Shown: positions 12,384 through 23,919 of the stretch, piece by piece
Layout: each line of letters begins with the position of its first letter
Position numbering within the stretch: the stretch's first letter is position 1
Source of the DNA: Megalobrama amblycephala
Taxonomy: Eukaryota; Chordata; Actinopteri; Cypriniformes; Xenocyprididae
Length of the DNA stretch: 64,000 bases
NCBI RefSeq assembly: GCF_018812025.1
Contig: NC_063052.1
Location: forward strand, 14,659,001 to 14,723,000
Direction of reading: 5' to 3'
Translations under genes and position numbers: made by a program
The notes under the pieces: generated by a model
Seen by the model: the letters and a program-made list of their open reading frames with translations, nothing else
Databases searched by the model: none
Told to the model about the DNA's origin: nothing

Positions 12384-13034
12384 ATATAAAATTCACCGGT
12401 CTTCACATAAATAAGTTGGATTTGACAACAAGCATGTAGAATTAAAACTAGAAAGATAATCAAGCACAGCTGTGCACGTGTCAATTAATTTGAAGCAGGC
12501 CTACCTTTCTACAACAAAACTGCTGGCTGGAATGAATGATGCTGAGAACCTGACGTCACTAATCTGTCAATCTTGAGTCTGTCCTTCCTGAACCTAATTC
12601 GTACAGCAATAAAAACTCTGCATATTTGTGCAGATGGCTGTTTTTTACAGGAGTCTACTGTGTAAGAACACAGCGCTGATTCAGAGCGTCAGGGGCAAGA
12701 GCTCCGCTAGCACAGCCGTCCCGCACCTGCCTCCCAAACACTTTAACGGGCAATTATCCCACCAACAGGACCAATCAAACCACTGGCCAACTCACACAGA
12801 GTACAGACTGACAGAGAGAGAGAGAGAGAGAGAGGGAGAGGCTCTAAAACTTTACTCAAAAAGAAGCTAAATAATTGGTTTACTTTTTATTCGAGCGCCA
12901 TATGATCCACTTTTCCCTCCATTTCAGGCCTAACTGTAGACCATTACATCTACAGGTACAAACAAAATTTGTGTAATTAAAAAAACTATTTAGTATAAAA
13001 CACACACACACACACACACACACACTGTGAAGTA
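12384..13034. other. Unassigned stretch with (GA)n and (CA)n microsatellites
   Basis: Moderately complex DNA with a GA run at 12811-12834 and a CA run at 12999-13025. The 80-codon plus-strand frame at 12628-12870 ends inside the GA run, has no recognised domain and is not called. Confidence 0.4.
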
Positions 13035-14445
13035 TATGGAAGAGGATTTGGGCCAAGCAATAATAAAAAAATAAAATTCTCCATCTCGACTTTTTTCTTG
13101 ATTAAAGTTGTTAAACTTTTTTTCGAGAAAAAACTCATTTACATTTCGAGAAAATTTAACAAGTCAAAATTTAAAATTTTTCTCGTTGACTTTTTTCTCG
13201 AATTTAAACTCGTTTATTTAAATTATGACTTTTTTCTCGAAAAAAATTTTTTCTCAATTTTTCTCGTCATGAAATTTAACAAGCTTTTTCTCGACTTTTT
13301 TCTCGACATTTATTTCATTCTCAACATTTATCTCGACTTTTTTCTTGAAATTTAACTTTTTTCTCGTAATTTTACTTTTTTCTCGTAATTTAACGACTTT
13401 TTTCTCGTAATTTAACGACTTTTTTCTCGTAATTTAACGAGTTTATTCTCAACATTTATCTCGACTTTTTTCTTGAAATTTAACAACTTTTTTCTCGTAA
13501 TTTAACGACTTTTTTCTCGTAATTTAACTTTTTTCTCGAGTTTATTCTCAACATTTATCTCGACTTTTTTCTTGAAATTTAACTACTTTTTTCTCGTAAT
13601 TTAATGACTTTTTTTCTCGTAATTTAACGACTTTTTTCTCGTAATTTAATGAGTTTATTCTCAACATTTTATCTCGACTTTTTTCTCGTAATTTAATGAG
13701 TTTACTTTTTTCTCGTAATTTAACGACTTTTTTCTCGTAATTTAACGACTTTTTTCTCGTAATTTAATGAGTTTATTCTCAACATTTATCTCGACTTTTT
13801 TCTTGAAGTTTAACAATTTTTTTCTCGTAATTTAACGACTTTTTTTCGTAATTTCGAGTTTATTCTCAACATTTATCTCAACTTTTTTCTCGTAATTTAA
13901 CGACTTTTTTCTCGTAATTTAATGAGTTTATTCTCAACATTTTATCTCGACTTTTTTCTTGAAATTTAACTACTTTTTTCTCGTAATTTAATGACTAATT
14001 TAACGACTTTTTTCTCGTAATTTAATGAGTTTATTCTCAACATTTTATCTCGACTTTTTTCTTGAAATTTAACTACTTTTTTCTCGTAATTTAACAACTT
14101 TTTTCTCATAATTTAACGACTTTTTTCTCGTAATTTAACGAGTTTATTCTCAACATTTATCTCGACTTTTTTCTTGAAATTTAACGACTTTTTTCTCGTA
14201 ATTTAACAACTTTTTTCTCGTAATTTAATGAGTTTATTCTCAACATTTATCTCGACTTTTTTCTCATAATTTAACGAGTTTTTTCTCGTAATTTAACGAG
14301 TTTTTTCTCGTAATTTAACAAGTTTATTCTCAACATTTTATCTCGACTTTTTTCTCGAAATTTAACGAGTTTTTTTCTCAAAATTTAACAACTTTAATCT
14401 CAAGATTATTTTTTTATTATTGCTTGGCCCTAATCCTCTTCCATA
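13035..14445. mobile_element. TIR-bounded minisatellite (MITE with amplified core)
   Basis: The left edge TATGGAAGAGGATTTGGGCC (13035) and the right edge GGCCCTAATCCTCTTCCATA (ending 14445) are inverted repeats of about 42 bp that continue through an AAGCAATAATAAAAAAAT stretch. Everything between (13085-14400) is a minisatellite of 22-bp-type units, CTCGTAATTTAACGACTTTT, alternating with GAGTTTATTCTCAACATTTA and CTCGACTTTTTTCTTGAAAT. The enclosing inverted repeats show that the array lies inside a MITE and is its expanded core. The 85-codon frame at 13098-13355 is repeat translation only. Confidence 0.85.
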
Positions 14446-16080
14446 GAAGTACATACTACACACACACAAAAAAACAAAAAATACAAATGTTATTTCTACA
14501 ATAAATAATAGTATTCATTTTGTAGAAATCACATTAATAAATAACTATGGGAATATCTAATAAACAATGAGGCAGGCAAGGAATTACTACTAATTTCTCT
14601 TTATACGTTGATCTATAGATACATGGCACTGAATTTTACATAAACGTGGCCTGAGGAGCATAGCTGAACTCATTTTTAATTGTTAATCACTTGTTAGCCA
14701 CAAAACAAACGATGTCTCTCAAGAAGACCTATTAACCTATAACAAATCGCCATCTAAGATCAGCCACTTCCCATGAAAGAGAAGCTGATTCAAATGATTA
14801 AAGGTTAAAGGAGGATCTTTCTCCTGGAATTCATTAAGAGAAAGAGAGTCACTACAGGACAGATTTTTTTATTTTTTTTTCCATTTTCTTCAATGCAAAT
14901 CAAAAACATATTCATTAGTATCACAAAACCGACATGCAAATCTCCACCACTTGAAACGCTATGACTAAATATGTACAAGAACATGAACAGAGGAGCCATC
15001 TGGTCCCACATTTGGAGGATTCTCTGTTCCCTTTTTTTTTTAAAAATCTGGAAACCATTCTCCGCTGCCTTTCCTTTTACGCCTGGCTGCTTGAAGGCTG
15101 TGGAGAGTCAGATTAAGCCACTAGTTAAGGATGACATCCAACGATAAGCCAAGTTCTCAGTGCATTTACGTTCTCTCTAAGTTCAAACAGCACTGACACT
15201 AAATAACACGTCTTGCCATTCAAGAAATGCACTGAAATGAGGGTCTGTCTGGAGAAAAAAAGTCCATCAAAAAACAGAGAGAGGGAATGCATGCATAAGC
15301 AGCCCTTTATTTTACACAATTCATACTGTTTTTTTTTTTTTTTTTTAACTAGTGTACAGAAATCTGTAGTAAGGACAGATAAAATTTTTAGGTTGTGCAA
15401 GTGATCAGGAGCATTGTTTCATTTATTTTTATGGCTAACTATAAATCTAAACCCAACCATAACCTTCTCTTTTGCTGCACAGGGTTCTTGAGTTCTTGAG
15501 TTTCTGCGATTCATGTGTTCATTAACTGGATTTCTTGTTCGCTGGCTTATGTTAGAAAAGCTATATAACTGATTGTTAGCGAAAGAGAGCAAAAGGGGGA
15601 AAAAAAGGAGTAAAAAACAAGATTAATGTCAGTGTTCAACTACATTAATCTCAAAGAATAAACAGAATGAGGATAATATACGTGACATGTGTAACATTAA
15701 CTGAATGAATATACTGACCAAAAGCGAGAACGAGGAGTGTTATATCTTGTCCACTATATTTATTTACAAAAAAAAACGACTTAATTACAAAAACACTGTC
15801 CTTCTGTATCAAAAAGTATATACTTATTAGAGAAATATGGATTCATATACACACATAAAAAATGGTTATTCAGCCGTGTATTTGGATAGTTGACATGTAA
15901 GTTGACATAACTTTTTTATATAAGAATATATAAAAAAATAGTTTCCACAAAAACATTAAACTCCCCCTGCACAATAATTTTATTCCTTAAAACTCATCTT
16001 TTATAATCAAAATGATATTTAAAAAAAAAAAAAAAAAACCTGTGAAAATAATTTCTTAATGCTTTAAAAAAGCTTAAATG
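14446..16080. other. Single-copy-looking stretch, no gene recognised
   Basis: Includes homopolymer runs (T tract 15330-15346, A tract 16021-16038). Short opposed frames at 14805-15011, 15125-15400 and 15213-15404 lack domain signals. The part 14630-15130 is comparatively complex and could be conserved non-coding DNA. This is unproven. Confidence 0.4.
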
Positions 16081-16187
16081 TAAAGCGAGCATTTAGTATA
16101 CGTGGATTAATGAATATGCAAATTAGCCCCGCCTCTACTCAATCTCACCAGCTCGGATTACCTGATAACTGTAGTAAACGCTACACG

Positions 16188-16517
16188 ATGGCAAGTGGAA
16201 ATATTGGTTTAGTTCAGCCATATATGTTTGAACCAGAAACTAATTCAGAGGAAGAGCGAATTATACAAGCAGGGACGTCTACAAGTCGACGTTTCAAATT
16301 GGTAAAAAAAAATGGTAAAAATCACGCTCTACAATGTCAAAAAATTGATACTATTAGCCTTTTGCTTGCGTACGTTATCAAACAGCTTGCTAATGTTACT
16401 CAAACCATGTTCTCGTTCTTCATCTCAGAGTCAGACAGCTGTCTTCTGAAAATCGGCATGCTTAGAAACGCTTTGAACATCATAGAAAGTCAGTGGAGAA
16501 AAGCTCCGCCCACACTT
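16188..16517 (+). pseudogene. Possible transposon-borne exon, P2X7-intracellular-domain-like start
   Basis: An open frame runs from 16110 to 16520. Its second methionine at 16188 (residue 27) opens with MASGNIGLVQPYMFEPETNS and then an acidic EEER run. A short PYxFEP plus acidic stretch at the N-terminus resembles, from memory, fish genes and transposons carrying a P2X7 C-terminal-like zinc-binding domain. Only that first motif is visible, and the zinc-binding cysteines are absent. A plausible splice donor (CAAATTG followed by GTAAAA near 16305) would end the exon after about 40 residues, making the rest intron read-through. Flanks AGCCCCGCCTCTACTC and AAAGCTCCGCCCACAC suggest a repeat element about 16080-16720. 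It could equally be a chance frame. Confidence 0.35.
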
Positions 16518-16981
16518 TGAAGGGATTGGTTACTTGTTTGTGATGGCAGGAAACAGGGGTGGTTTCAAACTGAGTTTTTGGTTCACTGCAGTTTTAAGGA
16601 AAAAAAATACTCAGCAATGGTGTTGACTGATGCATTTGCACATGGTTTATCTTAAAGTATATTAAAAACACCTCATAGATAAACAATGTTAACCTGATTT
16701 TCACCACAGGGTGTATTTATAATTGATAAAAACTGAAAAAAGAGACATTCGAAGCATCGCTATATGGATTTCAGTCTTCATAAAGGATGCAAAAGCACCA
16801 TAAAAGTAGTTCACAGGACGTCTGAAACAATACAATAGAACTTTAGAGCAAATTAAAGTTGTTGTTTAGACAGTGATAATCTTCTTTCATCTTAACTGCT
16901 GCAACTGATTCATTGAATCACTGAGTTGAATTCAACCTAGATCAGTCTGATTCCTGAACAAATCTTTTTATAACTTATCTT

Positions 16982-17283
<302 letters not shown>

Positions 17284-17334
17284 GTGCTTTTTTCAAAGCT
17301 TGAAACTTTTTAACTTTTGATAATAATAAGATAA

Positions 17335-17555
17335 TAATCATAAATGTTTCTTGAGCATTAAATCATCATATTAGAATGATTTCTTAAGGATCATGTGACA
17401 CTGAAGACTGGAGTAATGATGCTGAAAATTCAGCTTTGATCACAGGAATAAATTATATTTTAAAATATATTCACATAGAACACAGCTATTTTAAATTGTA
17501 ATAATATTTCACAATTTTGCTGTTTTTACTGTATTTTTGATCCAATAAATACAGC
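17335..17555 (+). repeat. Dispersed cyprinid-type repeat
   Basis: Carries AATGATTTCTTAAGGATCAT, GTGACACTGAAGACTGGAGT, AATGATGCTGAAAATTCAGC and a terminal TTTTTGATCCAATAAATACA. The same order of blocks occurs at 62275-62590 and, reversed, at 23228-23345. I recall this as an abundant carp-family interspersed repeat, probably a non-LTR retrotransposon tail or SINE. I do not assign a family name. Confidence 0.75.
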
Positions 17556-17708
17556 CGTGGTGAGTTATTTCAAAAACATAAATCTTACATGCACTTAAAT
17601 AAATTAGTTTGAGACTTTAAGAAAAAGAGATAAGTGATTAGATTGGAGTGGAGTATAGCAAGATCCTGAAAGTATTTCATGGCAACTATCCACACCGGCT
17701 TAGCATTT

Positions 17709-18290
<582 letters not shown>

Positions 18291-18602
18291 AGTTCTTCTC
18301 TATATCAGTGTCACTGTTTCTGAACTCTCTGAACGCCTCCATTGTAGTCTTGAGTTTTCTTCCAGGAACGAACACGTCACTATATTCTTTATTTAAATAA
18401 TTCATATGCAGAATAAAGGCATTTCCCCAAACACCAATTACAACACACTGCTCCAGCCGACCAATCAGAGTACATTTTGCTTTTCAGAAGGAGGGGCTTC
18501 ATAGAGACAGGAACTAAACAGAGCGTTACTGACAGACTGGAAGGAGAGGAGCTGCAACAATGGAGAATATGAGGAAAATAATCAACATTCAAGCAAGAAA
18601 AA
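18291..18602. repeat. Repeat D, copy 1
   Basis: CACTGTTTCTGAACTCTCTG, GAACACGTCACTATATTC, AATAATTCATATGCAGAATA, GGGGCTTCATAGAGACAGGA and CAATGGAGAATATGAGGAAA all recur in the same order at 52918-53270. Two copies 34 kb apart show an interspersed element. The minus-strand frame at 18389-18592 has a close counterpart at 53064-53255 because both lie in this repeat, not because it is a gene. Confidence 0.8.
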
Positions 18603-19180
18603 CCAGAATTAATTGCATTTGTCAGACACCAACGCGGAGCTGCATTGAGTCAAACTCACCTACTGTCTGATGTCTGCCAGATCATAAGAAGCAAAAAAGA
18701 GAGCGAAAGAAACAGAGAAGGGAAAAGGATATGTTATACCCAGTATGTTAAATTCATCTCTTTCTTCATTCTCATTTTGGAGCAGCAGACGGCCAAAAAT
18801 CGCACTCAGCTACTTCAGGCTGCCTTTTAACCCCGGCCAACAGGGCTGGACCCACAGGCATCAGAGGAATCAGACGGAGTGGAAAGCCGTCGCTCAGCCC
18901 CTAATTTGTTTACGTGCCGATTTTACTCATACGAGGGCTGAAAACGCAAGGCCAAACAGCTTTTATCTTGCTCACCCCAGCTGACTTTACCACAGACAGC
19001 CTGTACTTTTCAATAGCCACAGTTAACACACACACACACACACACACACACGTACATCACAGACAGAGATAGACAAACCACTGGGCACTGTCTGCCAGAA
19101 AAGACATATTTAGGGAGCTTGAGAGATCTCAAAGACAGTATTATGTGACATAAAGAGACACCTGATGGTATACAGTGGTC
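18603..19180. other. Unassigned stretch with (CA)n
   Basis: No recognised repeat other than a CA run at 19027-19051. Short plus-strand frames at 18645-18830 and 18745-18984 overlap and lack domains. Confidence 0.35.
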
Positions 19181-19513
19181 TTAAAGGGAACCCCTGATAT
19201 TAAGACTCGTAAATGATGTCCTTTATTGAAAACCCATGAAAGATTTATGTTAAATTTAAAAAATGCATGACATATTTGGACAATTGGGGGCGCAATTTTG
19301 TTTAACTGCACAGTGCGATGTCGGTGACGTCAAATGGTTGCACTCTGTGAGCTACTAACACTACCCTGTTGTTATTTTTACCGCAACACAACTCAGAATA
19401 TAATATACAATGCCAGCTTTTGGTTGTAATTTTCAGTCGAAGGGCAACAAGAGAAACGATGCAAGTCTTTACTAGAGGTACGAGGAGAAAAGAATGGGAA
19501 GTTGTGAATAATA

Positions 19514-21096
19514 CAAACCCGATTCCAAAAAAGTTGGGACACTGTACAAATTGTGAATAAAAAAGGAATGCAATAATTTACAAATCTCATAAACTTATAT
19601 TTTATTCACAATAGAATATAAGTAACATATCAAATGTTGAAAGTGAGTCATTTTGAAATGTCATGCCAAATATTGGCTCATTTTGGATTTCATGAGAGCT
19701 ACACATTCCAAAAAAGTTGGGACAGGTAGCAATAAGAGGCCGGAAAACTAAAATGTACATATAAGGAACAGCTGGAGGACCAATTTGCAACTTATTAGGT
19801 CAATTGGCAACATGATTGGGTATAAAAAGAGCCTCTCAGAGTGGCAGTGTCTCTCAGAAGTCAAGATGGGCAGAGGATCACCAATTCCCCCAATGCTGAG
19901 GCAAAAAATAGTGGAGCAATATCAGAAAGGAGTTTCTCAGAGAAAAATTGCAAAGAGTTTGAAGTTATCATCATCTACAGTGCATAATATCATCCAAAGA
20001 TTCAGAGAATCTGGAACAATCTCTGTGCGTAAGGGTCAAGGCCGGAAAACCATACTGGATGCCCGTGATCTTCGGGCCCTTAGACGGCACTGCATCACAT
20101 ACAGGAATGCTACTGTAATGGAAATCACAACATGGGATCAGGAATACTTCCAGAAAACATTGTTGGTAAACACAATCTACCGTACCATTCGCCATTGCCG
20201 GCTTAAACTCTATAGGTCAAAAAAGAAGCCATATCTAAACATGATCCAGAAGCTCAGGCATTTTCTCTGGGCCAAGGCTCATTTAAAATGGACTGTGGCA
20301 AAGTGGAAAACTGTTCAGTGGTCAGACCAATCAAAATTTGAAGTTCTTTTTGGAAAACTGGGACGCCATGTCATCCGGACTAAAGAGGACAAGGACAACC
20401 CAAGTTATTATCAGCGCTCAGTTCAGAAGCCTGCATCTCTGATGGTATGGGGTTGCATGAGTGCGTGTGGCATGGGCAGCTTACACATCTGGAAAGGCAC
20501 CATCAATGCTGAAAGGTATATCCAAGTTCTAGAACAACATATGCTCCCATCCAGACGTCGTCTCTTTCAGGGAAGACCTTGCATTTTCCAACATGACAAT
20601 GTCAGACCACATACTGCATCAATTACAACATCATGGCTGCGTAGAAGAAGGATCCGGGTACTGAAATGGCCAGCCTGCAGTCCAGATCTTTCACCCATAG
20701 AAAACATTTGGTGCATCATAAAGAGGAAGATGCGACAAAGAAGACCTAAGGCAGTTGAGCAACTAGAAGCCTGTATTAGACAAGAATGGGACAACATTCT
20801 ATTCCTAAACTTGAGCAACTTGTCTCCTCAGTCCCCAGACGTTTGCAGACTGCTATTAAAAGAAGAGGGGATGCCACACAGTGGTCAATATGGCCTTGGC
20901 CCAACTTTTTTGAGATGTGTTGATGCCATGAAATTTAAAATCAACTAATTTTTCCCTTAAAATGATGACACATTTTCTCAGTTTAAACATTTGATATGTC
21001 ATCTATGTTGTATTCTGAATAAAACATTGAAATTTGAAACTTCCACATCATTGCATTCTGTTTTTATACTTTTATACTTTTTTGGAATCGGGTTTG
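19514..21096 (+). mobile_element. Tc1/mariner transposon, nearly complete
   Basis: The left end CAAACCCGATTCCAAAAAAG and right end CTTTTTTGGAATCGGGTTTG are inverted repeats flanked by TA (19512-19513 and 21097-21098), the target duplication of Tc1/mariner. A second internal copy of the end motif, ATTCCAAAAAAGTTGGGACA (near 19706), may be an inner transposase binding site. The perfect match at the right end stops after about 20 bp, giving way to a TATACTTTTATA stretch, so the right arm is damaged. The element carries one transposase gene on the plus strand and lies inside a THAP element. Confidence 0.93.
19866..20948 (+). CDS. Tc1/mariner transposase, C-terminus frameshifted
   Basis: Catalyses cut-and-paste transposition by cleaving at the terminal inverted repeats and joining at TA sites, in the nucleus. 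The frame is open from 19785, but ATG 19866 (MGRGSPIPPMLRQKI) is the likely start because the helix-turn-helix region begins directly after it. Numbering from that start, residues about 12-46 form the first paired-like HTH (QRKIAKSLKLSSSTVHNII) and about 55-74 a basic linker and second HTH. The catalytic acidic residues are D154 (WSDQSKF), D244 (QHDNVRPHTA) and E279 (PDLSPIENIW). Exactly 34 residues separate the last two, giving DD34E. After DNI (about 20796) the frame is wrong. The typical tail, with LVSSVPRRL, lies in another frame from 20801, consistent with loss of one base. Total 360 residues against about 340-360 usual. Probably inactive. Confidence 0.9.
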   Translation: MGRGSPIPPMLRQKIVEQYQKGVSQRKIAKSLKLSSSTVHNIIQRFRESGTISVRKGQGRKTILDARDLRALRRHCITYRNATVMEITTWDQEYFQKTLLVNTIYRTIRHCRLKLYRSKKKPYLNMIQKLRHFLWAKAHLKWTVAKWKTVQWSDQSKFEVLFGKLGRHVIRTKEDKDNPSYYQRSVQKPASLMVWGCMSACGMGSLHIWKGTINAERYIQVLEQHMLPSRRRLFQGRPCIFQHDNVRPHTASITTSWLRRRRIRVLKWPACSPDLSPIENIWCIIKRKMRQRRPKAVEQLEACIRQEWDNILFLNLSNLSPQSPDVCRLLLKEEGMPHSGQYGLGPTFLRCVDAMKFKIN

Positions 21097-21453
21097 TACT
21101 TCCTAAAGACCCGTGTCTTTGTTCTCTTCACTTTAGCCCTGGTGCCTTTGAGGCTTTTAGTAGACCACAGCTGAAAGAGCTTACAGTTGCCGATGGATAT
21201 GAGTGTATGCTTTAACCAAATGCCGCGCCTGTCATGGAGCCTGACGAAGGTAAGCCTATAACACATCTCGATTGACACAGACTGCCTCAAAGCTTGTGTG
21301 TGCCGTGATGCACGAGATATCTGTGATCACATAAAACATGTCAATCATACAACAGTAGTTGGAATAGCCACAGAGACATTGCACATCTTTGATGTTTTCA
21401 TCCTCACTAATTTTGCACTCTGGCTCGAATTGAAAAGGCTGATCGGGTTTTAA

Positions 21454-21950
21454 AAGGAACCCCACAGATATTAAAACTTGTATGTGTTACTAGATCACCG
21501 TTGCACCAAAACATGCAGATTGAAAAGCCTCAAAGGCATCAGGGCTGAAGTGGAGAGAACAAAGACGCAGTAGTATTATTCATCCATATTCTTCACAACT
21601 TCCCATTCTTTTCTCCTCATATCTCTAGTAAAGACTTGCATCATTTCTCTTGTTGCCCTTTGACTGGAAATTACAACCAAAAGCTGCACAATGTGGCATC
21701 ATATACAATATTCTGAGTTGTGTTGCAGTAAAAATAACAACGGTAGTGTCAGTATCTCATCGAGTGCAACCATTTGACGTCATTGACATCGCACTGTGCA
21801 ACTAAACAAAATTGCGCCCCCCATTGTCCAAATATGTCATGCATTTTTTAAATAACGTAAATCTTTCATGGGTTTTCTACTACATATTTCAGTAAGAAAC
21901 ATAATTTACGTTATAATAAGCCATACAAGTCTTAACACCAGGGGTTCCCT
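21454..21950 (-). mobile_element. Kolobok-like THAP MITE, right copy in opposite orientation
   Basis: A 497-bp element between TTAA at 21450-21453 and TTAA at 21951-21954. Its ends (AAGGAACCCCACAGATATTA and CACCAGGGGTTCCCT) match the terminus at 19185. Read on the minus strand it repeats the left copy almost base for base: upstream GGGGGGCGCAATTTTGTTTA, then the THAP exon start at 21702. There is an internal deletion joining the first half of the exon to CTCTCCACTTCAGCCCTGAT. It is non-autonomous. Together with 19185-21300 it makes an inverted pair. Confidence 0.75.
21625..21702 (-). pseudogene. THAP exon remnant in the right copy
   Basis: From the minus-strand ATG at 21702 the frame reads MMPHCAAFGCNFQSKGNKRN and stops after 25 codons. 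The C-x4-C pair of a THAP zinc knuckle (CAAFGC) is intact here, whereas the left copy at 19410 has lost the first cysteine. The TAG stop sits at the same place in both copies. The downstream half, including the Cys-His pair, is degraded. Confidence 0.6.
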
Positions 21951-22151
21951 TTAAAATAATATTTGGACACTTCATGTAAAATCATTGCATTAGATATCGA
22001 AATTATTTTTAATCAACTGTTTTCTTCAAGTTCATGCAGGTGTTCACAGGTGTAGTTCATCACATTAACTATGAACATGATGCACATTTTTGTTTTAATT
22101 TTGAACAATGTATATATTGCTTTATCATTTCAAACCTAGACTCTTTGAAAA

Positions 22152-22410
22152 TTAGGTTGTTTAACCCAGCGGTTGGGTTAAATGTTTGACCAATGTACTG
22201 GGCAGTTTATTTAACTCAACAATTGTTTGAAAATGACTTTATGGCTGGCTTAAAATGAACCAAAAATGTATTGGAAATTAAACATCAGACACATTATTAC
22301 TAGAGGCAACAATAATAATCAAAATATAAGCAATTTAATAAATGTTTATTGTTTAATTAAACATATTTTGGGTTCATTTTAAGCACGAAATACAGTAATT
22401 TTTAAGAAAA
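22152..22410. mobile_element. AACCCAGC-family MITE, partial copy
   Basis: TTTAACCCAGCGGTTGGGTT at 22159, TTTATTTAACTCAAC and ATTACTAGAGGCAACAATAA match the better copies at 23454, 24591 and 48082. The outer palindromic ends are missing. Confidence 0.75.
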
Positions 22411-23225
22411 AGGCTTGTCTAACGTCCATCTATCACGACATGTTCTCAAACACACAAATCTCTCCTGTTAAAATGAAGCAGTACATTGTTGAAATGTTCC
22501 TAACGTCTACCTGTACATGCATCACATTAGCGTCCTTGACTTACTTTCATTGGAGAATAGCATTTGTTCTGCTTTAGCTGACAGTCTCTGAGGGACTATT
22601 TCCCACACGTCTTTTCATTTTATCACTATTAGCTCTTAGAGGGCATTCAATAGCTGGAAGCTGTTTTGAGCGTTGCCCATGGGCACTGTGATGCGAGGCC
22701 AGCCTTTTGGAAGTGTTTTTGTAAGGCTAAGACATTAGAAAAAGCAGACTCACCCGCAACAGTCTCCATGGACGCTTAGGGATGAAGGGAGGACGGATCA
22801 GACGACAGCATAAGTTACTATGTTTGTTATTTCTGTGTCATGAGTTAGAAAAGGCAAGCGTCATTACATCATGAATGATGCGATCGTGTGTTTGTGAGTT
22901 TCTCCCATTATACAGTGTCACGAGTTTAGACATAATATATTTATATACTGTAATTGCTACTTTATATCTCACAATTGAGATGTCATATTTACAGTTAAAC
23001 CTTATTTTATGAAATTGTGATTTGTTGTGGTTGTGTTTAGGCTATTTCTCATTCTAAACTTCTTTTTCTTCTTTAAACTCTGGGATGGAATCAGGTTCCA
23101 TACTTGAAATTATATTTATGGCATTGCATTAGATACAAAATACTGGCAAATTCCAAATGCAATTTGTTTTTAGAGAAATATGCAGTGTACAAAATTTTGA
23201 GCCAAAATATGAAATATTATTATAA
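22411..23225. other. Single-copy-looking stretch, no gene recognised
   Basis: 22500-22900 is complex and repeat-free (for example CATTAGCTCTTAGAGGGCAT-like sequence near 22625 and GTGATGCGAGGCCAGCC near 22688). No long open frame. Candidate conserved non-coding DNA only. Confidence 0.35.
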
Positions 23226-23227
23226 CC

Positions 23228-23345
23228 AGTCTTCGGTGTCACATGATACTTCAGAAATCATTCTAATATGTTGATTTGCTGCTCAAGAAACATTTATGAT
23301 TATTATTATCATCAATAATGTTGGAATAATGTGTTTTTTCAGGAT
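23228..23345 (-). repeat. Dispersed cyprinid-type repeat, reversed fragment
   Basis: CAGTCTTCGGTGTCACATGA, AATCATTCTAATATGTTGAT and GCTGCTCAAGAAACATTTAT are the reverse complement of blocks in the 62275-62590 copy. Confidence 0.75.
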
Positions 23346-23453
23346 TAGAATAGAAAGCTCAAAAAAAAGCATTTATTTAAAATATACATTTAAAAAAAAA
23401 AATGTAAACATCTTTACACACTTTTCAAGCTAAATATTTCACAAAAAGAAGAT

Positions 23454-23919
23454 ACACTGGGTTAAAACAACCCAAATTGGGTTGAAAATGGACAAACCTA
23501 GCAGTTGGGATAAATGTTTTCTCAACCTGCTGGGTAGTTTTATTTAACTCAACTATTGTTTAAAAATTACTGTATTACTTGCTTAAAATGAACCCAATGT
23601 ATGTTGGGAATTAACATTTACTAGTATGTTTAATAAATGAACATAAATAAATAAAAATAAACAATAAAAATGTATTAAATTGCTTATTAATAAATGTTCA
23701 CCTTTTGATTATTATTATTTCCTCTAGTAATTATGTGTCTGATTTTAATTTCCAACCATATTTTGGGTTCATTTTAATCCAGCCATATAGTCATTTTTAA
23801 ACAATAGTTGAGTTAAATAAAACTACCCAGCAGGTTTGGTCAAAACAACCCAATAGCTGGGTTTGTCCAATTTCAACCCAACTTGGGTTGTTTTTAACCC
23901 AGCATTTTTTACAGTGTAC
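23454..23919. mobile_element. AACCCAGC-family MITE
   Basis: The left end ACACTGGGTTAAAACAACCC and right end AACCCAGCATTTTTTACAGT are inverted. GGTTGAAAATGGACAAAC on the left pairs with its complement on the right. The centre is AT-rich with TTAATAAATGAACATAAATA. It does not code. The strong self-complementarity means a transcript would fold into a hairpin. Confidence 0.85.

Larger units (their letters stand above)
19410..21252 (+). pseudogene. THAP-domain exon remnant, interrupted by Tc1 transposon
   Basis: THAP domains are C2CH zinc-binding DNA-binding modules at the N-terminus of P-element and Kolobok transposases. From ATG 19410 the frame reads MPAFGCNFQSKGNKRNDASL and stops at TAG 19473. 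In another frame GTRRKEWEVVN follows, containing the conserved Trp, up to the Tc1 insertion. After the insertion (from about 21110) LCSLHFSPGAFEAFSRPQL gives the C-x2-H pair of the domain, and a possible splice donor AAGGTAAGC follows at 21247. The reading frame is therefore broken by a stop, a frame change and the insertion. The opposed copy at 21625-21702 has the same stop codon, so the exon was already dead when the family spread. Confidence 0.65.
19185..21300 (+). mobile_element. Kolobok-like THAP element, left copy, disrupted by a Tc1 insertion
   Basis: The left terminus AGGGAACCCCTGATATTAAG follows TTAA at 19181-19184. Downstream comes a THAP-type coding remnant (19410 onward), cut by the Tc1 element at 19514-21096 and resuming at 21099. 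TTAA targets plus a THAP DNA-binding domain are the combination known for Kolobok transposons, so that superfamily is inferred. The 3' terminus of this copy is not identifiable. It runs into the start of the opposed copy at 21454. The stated end is approximate. Confidence 0.6.
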
